Of a stretch of DNA of 64,000 nucleotides, positions 16,668 through 25,800 are shown in pieces. The translations under genes and the position numbers were made by a program. The DNA comes from Mucilaginibacter terrenus. GTDB lineage: Bacteria > Bacteroidota > Bacteroidia > Sphingobacteriales > Sphingobacteriaceae. Numbering within the stretch: position 1 is the stretch's first letter; each line of letters starts with the position of its first letter. The notes below the pieces were generated by a model that worked only from the letters and a program-made list of their open reading frames with translations, had not been told where the DNA came from and made no database searches. Where the stretch lies: the NCBI RefSeq assembly GCF_003432065.1, contig NZ_QWDE01000002.1, positions 186,001 through 250,000 on the forward strand. Reading direction: 5' to 3'.

Positions 16668-17807
16668 ATGCATTTTGAACTTACCGAAGAACAGTTAATG
16701 ATACGCCAGGCAGCGCGCGATTTTGCGCAGAACGAGCTGAAGCCTGGTGTGATTGAGCGCGATGAGCACCAGAAATTTCCTGCCGAGCAGATTAAGGCGC
16801 TGGGTGAACTTGGCTTTATGGGCATGATGGTTTCGCCGGAGTACGGCGGCAGCGGGATGGATGCAATATCTTACGTGCTGGTAATGGAAGAACTATCAAA
16901 GGTAGATGCTTCCGCATCGGTTGTGGTATCGGTAAACAATTCACTTGTATGTTACGGACTGGAAAAATTTGGCACCGAGGAACAAAAGCAAAAATACCTG
17001 ATGCCTTTAGCGCAGGGCCAGGTTATAGGCGCGTTTTGCCTCAGCGAACCCGAAGCTGGGTCTGATGCTACATCTCAGCGTACAACAGCAATAGACATGG
17101 GCGACCATTATCTGCTTAATGGCACCAAGAACTGGATCACCAACGGAAATTCTGCATCTACATATATAGTAATGGCGCAAACTGACGCCTCTAAAAAGCA
17201 CCGCGGCATTAACGCGCTGATAGTAGAGAAAGGTATGCCCGGCTTCACGGTTGGTGCAAAAGAAAATAAACTGGGGATACGTGGATCAGACACGCATTCG
17301 CTGATGTTTACTGATGTAAAAATACCCAAAGAGAACAGAATAGGTGAGGACGGATTTGGGTTTAAGTTTGCTATGGCTACGCTGGAAGGCGGGCGAATAG
17401 GGATAGCATCACAAGCGTTAGGCATTGCAGCGGGAGCTTATGAACTATCGGTACAGTATGCAAAGGAGCGCCAGGCATTTGGAAAAACAATAGCCGATCT
17501 GCAGGCCATACAATTTAAACTGGCCGATATGGCTACAGAGATAGAAGCTGCGCGTTTGTTATGCTATCGCGCCGCATGGCTTAAAGACAACAAACTGCCT
17601 TACGCGCAGGCGGCGTCTATGGCAAAGCTGTTTGCTTCGGAGACGGCCATGAAGACCACCGTAGAAGCTGTCCAGATACATGGCGGCTATGGTTACGTAA
17701 AAGAATACCATGTGGAACGCTTGATGCGAGATGCCAAGATTACACAGATATATGAAGGCACGTCAGAAATTCAAAGAATTGTAATATCCCGTGAAGTTTT
17801 AAAATAG
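16668..17807 (+). CDS. Acyl-CoA dehydrogenase (short/medium-chain type)
   Basis: A 379-residue FAD enzyme starting MHFELTEEQLMIRQAARDF. The frame is open upstream to a TTG at 16620 inside the hairpin tail, but the ATG at 16668 matches the family start. FCLSEPEAGSDA and NWITNG are FAD/substrate signatures. RQAFGKTIADLQAIQFKLADM is the second signature, and the catalytic base Glu is in QIYEGTSEIQRIVI. It introduces the alpha-beta double bond in acyl-CoAs during fatty- or branched-acid breakdown and passes electrons to electron-transfer flavoprotein. Single gene by spacing; a 22-bp palindrome with a -7-like box follows at 17820, before the next gene. Confidence 0.93.
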   Translation: MHFELTEEQLMIRQAARDFAQNELKPGVIERDEHQKFPAEQIKALGELGFMGMMVSPEYGGSGMDAISYVLVMEELSKVDASASVVVSVNNSLVCYGLEKFGTEEQKQKYLMPLAQGQVIGAFCLSEPEAGSDATSQRTTAIDMGDHYLLNGTKNWITNGNSASTYIVMAQTDASKKHRGINALIVEKGMPGFTVGAKENKLGIRGSDTHSLMFTDVKIPKENRIGEDGFGFKFAMATLEGGRIGIASQALGIAAGAYELSVQYAKERQAFGKTIADLQAIQFKLADMATEIEAARLLCYRAAWLKDNKLPYAQAASMAKLFASETAMKTTVEAVQIHGGYGYVKEYHVERLMRDAKITQIYEGTSEIQRIVISREVLK

Positions 17808-17819
17808 TTTGCCTGCTTT

Positions 17820-17841
17820 TATATACTTTTGAAAGTATATA
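17820..17841. promoter_or_regulatory. AT-rich palindrome overlapping a -7-like box
   Basis: Perfect inverted repeat TATATACTTT-TG-AAAGTATATA. It contains TACTTTTG (17824-17831), a TAnnTTTG match 28 bp before the TlpA-like ATG. With only two central bases it is better suited to a dimeric DNA-binding protein than to an RNA hairpin. It could be an operator; no cognate regulator is evident. Confidence 0.4.
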
Positions 17842-17859
17842 GATTTAGTAGACTATTTC

Positions 17860-19095
17860 ATGATTAAGAAATTATTGATAGGCTCGGTGCTTTTAGCCGG
17901 GCTTTCGCAAATAGCAACAGCGCAAACCAAACTTACTAAAGGGTTATGGCGCGGAGCATTAAAGACCACATCAGGCAACGAGATCCCCTTCAACTTTGAG
18001 GTAAGCGGAACAGGCAAACAGCAGGTTGCCATTATTAACAGCACCGAACACTTTAAGGTGCCTGAGGTAACCGGCAAAGGGGATTCGGTATTTATTAAAA
18101 TGCCTTTGTTCGATTCGGAGTTCAGGCTCAAGCAGGATGCTGCAGGATTAAAAGGCCAATATATACGGCACCTTGGTGAAAAGGATGTAGCCATGGAGTT
18201 TGCAGCCACGCCCAATACCCCTTACCGCTTTTTTAAAGACACAGAGAAACCAAAGTATAATGTTTCAGGGCGTTGGTCGGCCATATTTGGCGAAGGCGAC
18301 AGCAGGGACACTACCGTCGGTGAGTTTAAGCAAACCGGCGCAAAAGTTACCGGTACATTCCTGACCACCACAGGCGATTACCGGTACCTGGAGGGAGTAG
18401 TAAACGGCAATAAACTATACCTCAGCTGCTTTGACGGCGGGCACGCTTTCCTGTTCACAGCTAATATTACTGATGATAATACTCTTGCTGATGGAAAGTT
18501 CTACGCTGGGATCAGCGGTAAGGAAACCTGGACTGCTGTACGTAACGAGAACGCCAAACTGCCGGATGCTTATTCGCTTGCAGCCTTAAAGCCGGGTTAC
18601 AAAAAGCTCGCGTTCAACTTTAAGGATATTGAAGGGAAACCCGTGTCGTTAGATGATCAGCGTTTTAAGAACAAGGTGGTTATTGTGCAGATACTTGGTT
18701 CTTGGTGCCCCAACTGTATGGATGAGACCGCTTACATGGTAAATTATTATAAGAAGTACCATTCCCGCGGAGTAGAAGTTGTCGGCCTGGCCTATGAGCG
18801 CACTACCGACTTCGCTAAATCTCAGCGAACATTGGCGCAGCTCAAGACCCGTTTCGACATCAAATATCCGCTGCTTATAACAGGATATACAAATAATAAG
18901 GTAGAAACAGCGAAAAGTTTACCTATGCTTACAAAAGTGGTAGGTTTCCCAACAACCATTATTATTGATAAAAGCGGAGACGTACGGAAAATACACACCG
19001 GCTTTAGCGGCCCCGGTACAGGAGAACATTACACAGAATTTATTTCTGAATTTGAGAAGCTGACTGATGATCTGCTGGCCGAGAAGGCCCTTTAA
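17860..19095 (+). CDS. TlpA-like thiol-disulfide oxidoreductase with lipocalin-like N-terminal half
   Basis: A 411-residue exported protein. MIKKLLIGSVLLAGLSQIATAQ is a standard signal peptide. Residues ~25-235 are beta-rich and may form one or two small barrels, of a type often preceding periplasmic thioredoxins in Bacteroidota. The thioredoxin domain occupies ~250-405, with the active site GSWCPNC (Cys283, Cys286) and the cis-proline region VVGFPTTIIID. It probably reduces or rearranges disulfides in periplasmic proteins. The Asn in CPNC is unusual compared with CPPC or CxPC members and should shift the redox potential. It converges with mqnD, their ends overlapping by four bases. Confidence 0.85.
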   Translation: MIKKLLIGSVLLAGLSQIATAQTKLTKGLWRGALKTTSGNEIPFNFEVSGTGKQQVAIINSTEHFKVPEVTGKGDSVFIKMPLFDSEFRLKQDAAGLKGQYIRHLGEKDVAMEFAATPNTPYRFFKDTEKPKYNVSGRWSAIFGEGDSRDTTVGEFKQTGAKVTGTFLTTTGDYRYLEGVVNGNKLYLSCFDGGHAFLFTANITDDNTLADGKFYAGISGKETWTAVRNENAKLPDAYSLAALKPGYKKLAFNFKDIEGKPVSLDDQRFKNKVVIVQILGSWCPNCMDETAYMVNYYKKYHSRGVEVVGLAYERTTDFAKSQRTLAQLKTRFDIKYPLLITGYTNNKVETAKSLPMLTKVVGFPTTIIIDKSGDVRKIHTGFSGPGTGEHYTEFISEFEKLTDDLLAEKAL

Positions 19096-19979
19096 GGGTT
19101 AAGGAACAGATCGGCACTGATAGCAGGGATAATCTCCTTTTCCAGTGCAGTGTCGAACAGCAGCTTAACGGCTTTTTTTCCTTCAGTGCCCAGGTCCAAC
19201 GAGTATTCATTAACGTAGAGGTCGATGTGTTTGTACATCACCTCTTCGCTCATTTCCTGCGCATGCGAGCGAATGTACTCGAGGCCGGATTTTGGATTGG
19301 CAAAGGCAAACTCTACAGACCGCTTAAGTACACGGTTCACTTTGTGCTGAATGTCGGCAGGCAAATTGCGGTTGGCTACTATTCCGCCAAGCGGAATCGC
19401 GCATCCGGTACGTTTCTCCCAGTAGTCGCCAAGGTCTATTAGCTTTGCAAGGCCACGGTCCTGGTAAGTAAAGCGGTTCTCGTGTATAATAAGGCCGAAA
19501 TCAATAGTGCCGTTAATAACGGAGTTCTCAATTTCAGAAAATACGATCTCTGTTTTATTGGTAGCGTCAGGAAATGCAAGGCTCAGCAAGAAATTTGCGG
19601 TGGTGTACTTGCCGGGAATTCCGATTTTCGAACCCGCAACAACATCTGCCAGGCGTGAAACATCTCCGGATTGGTCAAGTTCGCTATTTACATTAACTGT
19701 ACCCTCAAATGGCGGTTTAAATATCAGCATTGGCCCTACGCCAAAGCCAAGAGCGCTGCCACTATCCAGCAGGATATATTTTTCGGCTGCGTAAGCAAAC
19801 GCATGGTAGCTTAACTTAGTTACATCCAGTTCTCCGCGGAAGGCTTTTTGGTTAAGCGTCTCCACATCATCATAAAACACCTCAAACTCCAGTCCTTCAG
19901 TATCTATTTTATGATGAATTAATGCATCAAATATAAAGGTATCGTTGGGGCAGGGCGAAAAGCCGATAGTTAATTTCAT
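19092..19979 (-). CDS. mqnD: 1,4-dihydroxy-6-naphthoate synthase (menaquinone, futalosine route)
   Basis: A 295-residue protein of the periplasmic-binding-protein fold without a signal peptide. It starts MKLTIGFSPCPNDTFIFDAL, the MqnD hallmark (SPCPNDT). DVTKLSYHAFAYA and the later FGLIIHENRFTYQ are further family segments, the His of the latter being the proposed catalytic residue. MqnD converts cyclic de-hypoxanthine futalosine to 1,4-dihydroxy-6-naphthoate, a menaquinone precursor. The futalosine hydrolase gene lies 34 bp upstream in the same operon, which makes the assignment firm. Other mqn genes are not in the window, a scattered arrangement often seen in Bacteroidota. The last four bases overlap the TlpA-like gene on the other strand. 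Confidence 0.93.
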   Translation of the reverse strand: MKLTIGFSPCPNDTFIFDALIHHKIDTEGLEFEVFYDDVETLNQKAFRGELDVTKLSYHAFAYAAEKYILLDSGSALGFGVGPMLIFKPPFEGTVNVNSELDQSGDVSRLADVVAGSKIGIPGKYTTANFLLSLAFPDATNKTEIVFSEIENSVINGTIDFGLIIHENRFTYQDRGLAKLIDLGDYWEKRTGCAIPLGGIVANRNLPADIQHKVNRVLKRSVEFAFANPKSGLEYIRSHAQEMSEEVMYKHIDLYVNEYSLDLGTEGKKAVKLLFDTALEKEIIPAISADLFLNP

Positions 19980-20013
19980 AAAAGTAGTATAACCGCCGCT
20001 GGCCTAGTGAAGA

Positions 20014-20724
20014 CTAAAGTTTGTTAAAAGCTTTCAGGTCTTTGAGGAACGACACTGCAAAGTTATCCAGATTTTTAACAGCAAGCCCTATCTGCCAGTT
20101 GTCCCGGTTGCGCTTTTCGACATAATTTGACACAGCCCTGATTTGTATTGCAGGAATACCTGCGTGCTGGCAGGCGTAAAAGAAAGCAGCGCCTTCCATA
20201 CTCTCCAGTTGTGGATTTAACCGCTCAGATACCTTATCTATAGAAGCTTTTTCACCATGAACGGTATTTACCGTAATGGCGTTTACTTTCTTAATGGTCT
20301 GCGAAAAGTGTCCTGACTTTGCACCTTCAAACAGATCCGCTACCGATTGGGTAGCCTTAAAGGTGCTTTCTCCTAAACCCATAATGCTGATGGGTAAAAA
20401 AGCGTCATCGTCTTCGGCACCTAATTCCGCTAACGTGTCATCGGTTATCTCCACCACTTCACCCAATGCTATACTGCGGTCAAAGCTGCCGCCAATACCC
20501 AAATTAACGGCAAGGTCATATTGGTTAGTGGCCAGCTCTTTACCTAAAGCAAAAGCGGTAGCAACCATACCTACGCCGGTTATTAACAAGGTATTCTGCA
20601 AAGATTCGTCGCTGCCAGGAATAGTAAAAATGTTCTTCTTCTCAGAGTCGGACACTCTAAAGCCAAAATCAAGTATAAAGCCACCTACCTCCATACCCGT
20701 GGCAGCTACAAACAAAATGCGCAT
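20014..20724 (-). CDS. mqnB: Futalosine hydrolase
   Basis: A 236-residue nucleoside phosphorylase-fold enzyme read from the ATG at 20724 (MRILFVAATGMEVGGF). An in-frame ATG at 20790 would add 22 poorly conserved basic residues and overlap the divergent promoter, so it is rejected. Signature segments are LLITGVGMVATAFALGKEL, LAVNLGIGGSFD, SMEGAAFFYAC (with the nucleoside-binding Met-Glu) and AVSNYVEKRNRDNW. MqnB hydrolyses futalosine to de-hypoxanthine futalosine plus hypoxanthine. It forms an operon with mqnD. The MTA/SAH nucleosidase family is the closest alternative, but the mqnD neighbour and the RNRDNW ending favour MqnB. Confidence 0.92.
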   Translation of the reverse strand: MRILFVAATGMEVGGFILDFGFRVSDSEKKNIFTIPGSDESLQNTLLITGVGMVATAFALGKELATNQYDLAVNLGIGGSFDRSIALGEVVEITDDTLAELGAEDDDAFLPISIMGLGESTFKATQSVADLFEGAKSGHFSQTIKKVNAITVNTVHGEKASIDKVSERLNPQLESMEGAAFFYACQHAGIPAIQIRAVSNYVEKRNRDNWQIGLAVKNLDNFAVSFLKDLKAFNKL

Positions 20725-20758
20725 ATGGCGTTGTTTTTGACGGCTAATATAAAACATC

Positions 20759-20784
20759 TTGCCTGTTTTTGTTTTGTATATTTG
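20759..20784 (+). promoter_or_regulatory. Predicted promoter of the pterin/folE operon
   Basis: TTG (20759-20761), 15 bases, then TATATTTG (20777-20784), a perfect TAnnTTTG. The start codon at 20799 is 14 bp beyond the box. Spacing to the -33 triplet is a little short, but the -7 match is exact. Confidence 0.5.
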
Positions 20785-20798
20785 CACCACTAATTGTT

Positions 20799-21218
20799 AT
20801 GATGATACATATTACGCGCAAGGAACATTTTAATGCGGCACACCGCATGTATCGTGAAGAATGGAGCGCAGAGAAAAATTTCGAAGTTTTTGGTAAGTGT
20901 GCCAACCCCAACTGGCACGGTCACAACTATAATCTGTACGTTACGGTGAAAGGGGAGATAACGCATGCTACAGGTTATCTTATAGACCTGAAAGAATTGA
21001 AACAGATTATAAATGAGTATGTAATAGAAAAGCTTGACCATAAAAACATCAACATGGATGTGGAATTTATGGCCGGTAAAATGGCATCTACAGAACTGCT
21101 CACTATAGAAATATTCAATCAGCTAAAAGGACCTATAGAGGCTTATCCTGGTGTTTTCTTACATTCGGTAAAGCTGTTTGAAACAGAGAACAATTCTGCT
21201 GAATACTTTGGCGGGTAA
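20799..21218 (+). CDS. 6-pyruvoyl-tetrahydropterin synthase/QueD family enzyme, eukaryotic-like subtype
   Basis: About 139 residues from ATG 20799 (or its neighbour at 20802). HFNAAHR and WHGHNY provide the three zinc histidines. FGKCANPNWHGHNY, with the catalytic Cys, and LDHKNINMDV and ETENN resemble the animal PTPS pattern more closely than E. coli QueD, which has a compact C-x-x-x-HGH arrangement. PTPS turns dihydroneopterin triphosphate into 6-pyruvoyl-tetrahydropterin; QueD relatives make 6-carboxytetrahydropterin for queuosine. folE starts 9 bp downstream and supplies the common substrate. No queC, queE or sepiapterin reductase gene is in the window, so the final product is undecided. 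Confidence 0.88.
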   Translation: MMIHITRKEHFNAAHRMYREEWSAEKNFEVFGKCANPNWHGHNYNLYVTVKGEITHATGYLIDLKELKQIINEYVIEKLDHKNINMDVEFMAGKMASTELLTIEIFNQLKGPIEAYPGVFLHSVKLFETENNSAEYFGG

Positions 21219-21227
21219 ACCTTAATC

Positions 21228-21866
21228 ATGATAGACGACGATAACATTCCGGATAGGGATGCCGGTATTAACGGCTACCAAAAAATAGACAGATACAACC
21301 CCGAGCTTATTAAGGACCTGTCTGCCAACTACCATAAGGTTTTGGAGCTAATAGGAGAGAAGCCAGATCGTGAAGGTTTGCTTAAAACTCCCGAGCGGAT
21401 GGCTAAAGCTATGCTTTTCCTGACCCAGGGATACGACCTGAGTGCTAAGGACATCCTGGAGTCGGCTATGTTTAAGGAAGATTATAGCCAAATGGTAATT
21501 GTAAAAGACATTGAAGTATACTCGATGTGTGAGCACCATATGCTGCCATTTTTTGGTAAAGCACACGTGGCTTATATACCAAACGGCCACGTTGTAGGTT
21601 TGAGCAAAATACCACGTGTTGTTGATGTTTTTGCGCGCAGGCTACAGGTGCAGGAACGCCTTACTAATGAAATACGTGATTGTATACAAGAAACCCTGCA
21701 ACCCATTGGAGTAGGTGTGGTGATAGAATGCCGGCATTTATGTATGAGCATGAGGGGCGTACAAAAGCAAAACTCTGTAACTACAACTTCGGCCTTTACC
21801 GGCGAGTTTCTGAAGGAAAAAACCAGAACGGAGTTCTTAGACCTGATATCATCGAGGCTTAGCTAG
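21228..21866 (+). CDS. folE: GTP cyclohydrolase I
   Basis: A 212-residue type I enzyme. The N-terminal ~45 residues are variable. The core includes [33 protein letters not shown] (zinc Cys plus the catalytic His pair), [24 protein letters not shown] and the second zinc cysteine in [10 protein letters not shown]. It converts GTP into 7,8-dihydroneopterin triphosphate, the first step of folate and pterin synthesis, and works as a decamer. It is translated right after the PTPS-like gene (9-bp gap). fabD starts about 70 bp later, probably in the same transcript up to the terminator at 22822. Confidence 0.96.
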   Translation: MIDDDNIPDRDAGINGYQKIDRYNPELIKDLSANYHKVLELIGEKPDREGLLKTPERMAKAMLFLTQGYDLSAKDILESAMFKEDYSQMVIVKDIEVYSMCEHHMLPFFGKAHVAYIPNGHVVGLSKIPRVVDVFARRLQVQERLTNEIRDCIQETLQPIGVGVVIECRHLCMSMRGVQKQNSVTTTSAFTGEFLKEKTRTEFLDLISSRLS

Positions 21867-21935
21867 AGATTAACATTACGGCACCACGTAGCCAATTACA
21901 AACTTTAAGTAATATCCTTTAGGGATAGTCACATT

Positions 21936-22817
21936 ATGAAAGCATACATTTTCCCTGGGCAGGGTGCCCAGTTCCCTGGTATGGGTAAAGACCTGTACGA
22001 GCAAAGTGAGCAAGCAAAAGATTTATTCGAGAAAGCCAATGAGGTACTAGGTTTCCGCATAACAGATGTAATGTTTAACGGTACAGAGGATGATCTGAAG
22101 CAAACCAACGTAACTCAGCCAGCTATTTTTTTACACTCGGTTATATTAGCCAAGGTGATGAGTGACTTCCACCCGGAAATGGTGGCAGGTCACTCGTTGG
22201 GCGAATTCTCTGCGTTGGTTGCCGCCGGTGCGCTATCATTTGAGGACGGATTAAGACTGGTTGCAGCCCGTGCAAATGCAATGCAGAAAGCGTGCGATAT
22301 ACAGCCGGGCACAATGGCTGCAGTATTGGCCTTAGATGATTTTACGGTAGAAGACATTTGCCAACAAGTAAGCGATGTAGTTGTGCCGGCAAATTACAAC
22401 TGCCCCGGGCAATTAGTTATATCTGGGAGTGTTGCCGGTGTAGATGCGGCATGCGAAAAGATGCTGGCCGCAGGTGCAAAGCGCGCTATGAAACTTAACG
22501 TGGGCGGCGCGTTCCACTCACCACTAATGGAGGCGGCACGAGTTGAGCTTGAGGCAGCAATCGTAAATACCGAAATTAACGAACCGGTTTGCCCGATCTA
22601 TCAAAACATAGATGCCAAGCCGCATACAAGCGTAGACGAGATTAAGAAGAACCTTATTGCACAGCTTACAGGCCCGGTACGCTGGACCCAAACTGTTGAG
22701 CAAATGTTAAGGGATGGTGCAACCTTGTTTACCGAAGTTGGCCCTGGGAAAGTACTACAGGGGCTGGTTAAGAAGGTTAATAAAGAAGTACCTACTGCAG
22801 CGGCTGTATTAGGATAA
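21936..22817 (+). CDS. fabD: Malonyl-CoA:ACP transacylase
   Basis: A 293-residue enzyme of normal length. It starts AYIFPGQGAQFPGMGKDL. The nucleophile Ser87 sits in VAGHSLGEFSALVAAG, the partner His in GGAFHSPLMEAA, and TEVGPGKVLQGLVKK closes the fold. It transfers malonyl from CoA to acyl carrier protein for fatty-acid synthesis in the cytoplasm. The stand-alone form next to folE, rather than in a fab cluster, is usual for Bacteroidota. A hairpin terminator follows within 5 bp. Confidence 0.95.
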   Translation: MKAYIFPGQGAQFPGMGKDLYEQSEQAKDLFEKANEVLGFRITDVMFNGTEDDLKQTNVTQPAIFLHSVILAKVMSDFHPEMVAGHSLGEFSALVAAGALSFEDGLRLVAARANAMQKACDIQPGTMAAVLALDDFTVEDICQQVSDVVVPANYNCPGQLVISGSVAGVDAACEKMLAAGAKRAMKLNVGGAFHSPLMEAARVELEAAIVNTEINEPVCPIYQNIDAKPHTSVDEIKKNLIAQLTGPVRWTQTVEQMLRDGATLFTEVGPGKVLQGLVKKVNKEVPTAAAVLG

Positions 22818-22821
22818 TTAT

Positions 22822-22850
22822 AAAGCCATCACAATACGATGGCTTTGTTG
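22822..22850 (+). terminator. Intrinsic terminator after fabD
   Basis: Stem AAAGCCATC/GATGGCTTT with a seven-base loop and a following GTTGTT tract. Confidence 0.7.
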
Positions 22851-22880
22851 TTAACATAATACTATATAGCTTATACCATT

Positions 22881-25800
22881 TTGACTACAGCCGGGAAAAT
22901 ACGTGGATTACTGTTGCTGCTGTTTATCAGCCTGCTCGTTACAGCAATATTTGTTGAGCGGACGTACTCTCCTGCAACTAACCTTTCTCAAACAGCCCAG
23001 CTTTTAGAAAAGAACCTGCACGAGCATGAGGCCGACGTAGCCGAGATAATAAATACGCCGGCTAAGTACCAGGAGGTAAAACGTTTTGCGGTAAATCATA
23101 AAGCGGCCCTGGATTACATTCAGGAGTATACTGTTGATAAGGGTATTTGGCTGCTTACTATGCAGAATGGACGTGTAAATTTCTGGAGCGGCCCCAAAAT
23201 AGCGCCGGATAATGCCAGCACATTAACCGAAGGTAGTTCTTTTATAAAAACCACTAATGGCTATTATGAAGCTATAAAAAAGACAGAAGGCTCATTTTCT
23301 GCCGTTTTCTTTATTCCGGTTAAGTATGCCTATGCTTTCCAAAACAAGTACTTACAAAACATCTTTAATCCTAAACTTACTGAGGATACAAACATAGAAA
23401 TAGCGGACTTTACAGATAAAGGTATATACGCGGTTCATAACGTTAATGGCAAATATCTCTTCTCGGTAAAGTTGATAAAGGGAGAAGTAAATAACCGCTT
23501 TTTTTATTTTGAACTCACAGTTTGGATATTAACTATACTTAGCCTGTGCATTCTGGTTCATGTATTGGTTACTTACCTTGCGCACCGTGGCTGGGTATAC
23601 CTTTCGCTGTTAGCTTTGGCGTTGTTCATTGTAGCGTTCAGGTTTGTTAATTTGCATTACGGTTGGCCAAGCTTTACACAACCGTTAAAAATTTTTAATC
23701 CTCAGATTTATGGCTCTAGTTACGCTTATCCTTCACTTGGCGATTTTTGCATAAATATTCTTTGCATTTGCTGGTTTGTAGCTTACATGTATTCGCAAAG
23801 GGCCAGAATACTTAGGGCAACTCCGGGCAAGCTGGCAAGTTACCTTATTTACTTATCCTGCTTTGCTGCGTTGCTCCTAACGTCATCAAGCCTGCTCCAA
23901 CTGTTTAATGGCCTGGTAATCGATTCTAAAATAAGTTTTGACGTAAACAATGTCCTCAACCTCTCACGATACAGTTTGGTTGGTGTGCTGATGCTTTGCT
24001 TTAGCTTCCTCACTTTTGTGTTGCTGACGGAAGTACTTCTAACTATATCCTTCAGGCTATCGATACCTGTTTATACGCAGGCCGTTATTTTTGTGATTGG
24101 CATTATAGCGGTCACTATAGCAGCAGTAATTTATGATGAGTTTAGCTTCTTCTATCTGTTATGGAGCATATTGGTGTTGTTGCGGGGATACTATTTTCTT
24201 CATCACCAACAAAAGTTTACAGCGGCATCATTTATCATGATCGTTTTGGTTTGCGCTGTTATTTCGGCAATAAAGCTCAACCATTTCGAAGAAGTTAAAG
24301 AAGAGAACAACCGCAAGTTGCTCATCCAGCGGCTGGAAGTTCCGGATGATGTTACAGCTGATACGCTGTTTAAAGAAATTGAACCAAAAATAATTCAAGA
24401 ACCGGCAGTTATTAACTATTACAAATCCCGTGATCATATAAACGAGTACCTGGCTACCCGCTTGCAAAAGCTTTATTTTGACAGGTACCTGGCCAAGTAT
24501 GAGTTTAAAGTGCATGCGTTTGATATGCGGGATAATCCGATATCGGGAGATAAAACGTACGAACTGAACGTTTTTAAAGATATGGTGCAGTATAGCGCCT
24601 TTAAAGTATCCAAATACTTTTACCGCGAAAACGAGTCTTTTGGATACCAAAGCTACTTTGCTATATTACCGGTAGTGGATGGTGCCAATACGTTGGGAAC
24701 CATTGTTATAGAGTTAAAAGCACGGCCGTTGATGGTAGGCGGCGCTTTTCCTGAACTGCTAATTGACAGGAACGATCGTCCGGAAGATGAATTTAAGGAT
24801 TATTCTTACGCTTTTTACACGGACAACAAGCTTATTGGCCAAAACGGCAATTACGTTTACAGCGTAGTAAATAATGAGTTTAAAGGCGAACTTAAAAAGT
24901 ATACCATACAGGAAAGCAGTGGCAACATGGTTAGCTTTTTTAACAGGTTTACCCGCTATAGCCACCTCATTTATAAGCCAAGTGACAGAAACCTTATCGT
25001 TGTAAGTAAGCAGCGGAACATAGTAGCTTCTACAATAACGGCGCTTACCTTCTTTTTTGTGGTTATACTGGCGTTTTCATCATTGGTATTACTGGCGCGG
25101 CTGCTATGGCTTAGGGTAAAAATCCTGAATATAAATAATGACAGGATAAACTGGAACTTCAAGATAAACTTTGATAAGGTTTTGTACAAAACCCGCATAC
25201 AGTTCTCCATGATATTTGCGGTTGTAATAACACTCATCCTGGTTGGTATCATCACTTTCGTTTCCATCAGCAAGCAATACCAAGGACAGCAGGACAAGAG
25301 CATACGCAATAAGATAACCTTGATATCAGCGGCACTGGAAGCGGCTCCTATTGAGAATTATATAAATGATCTGTCTGAAGAACGGAATGTTGATTTTGAT
25401 AAACTTGCAGATAACTATTCGGCAGACCTAACGCTTTTTGACCTTAGTGGAAGGGTGCTGATGACCACGCAACCTAAAATATATCAGTCCGGCTTGCTCT
25501 CTCCCCGTATGAACGGTAAAGTTTACTTGACGCTTAAAGATCAGCAAAAATCTGAATTGGTTAATGATGAACGGATATCCGACCTGTTCTACAAATCGGC
25601 ATATGCACCACTCAGGAATGCTAAACACGAAACCGTTGCTTACCTGCAATTGCCCTATTTTGCTAACGAGGCCGATTATAACGAACAGGTAGGGTCGTTA
25701 TTGAACATTATGATAAACGTTTATGCGCTGGTGTTTATAGCAATAGGTTTATTCGCCGTTATAATTGCCCGGCAAATAACCGCGCCGCTAAACTTTATAC

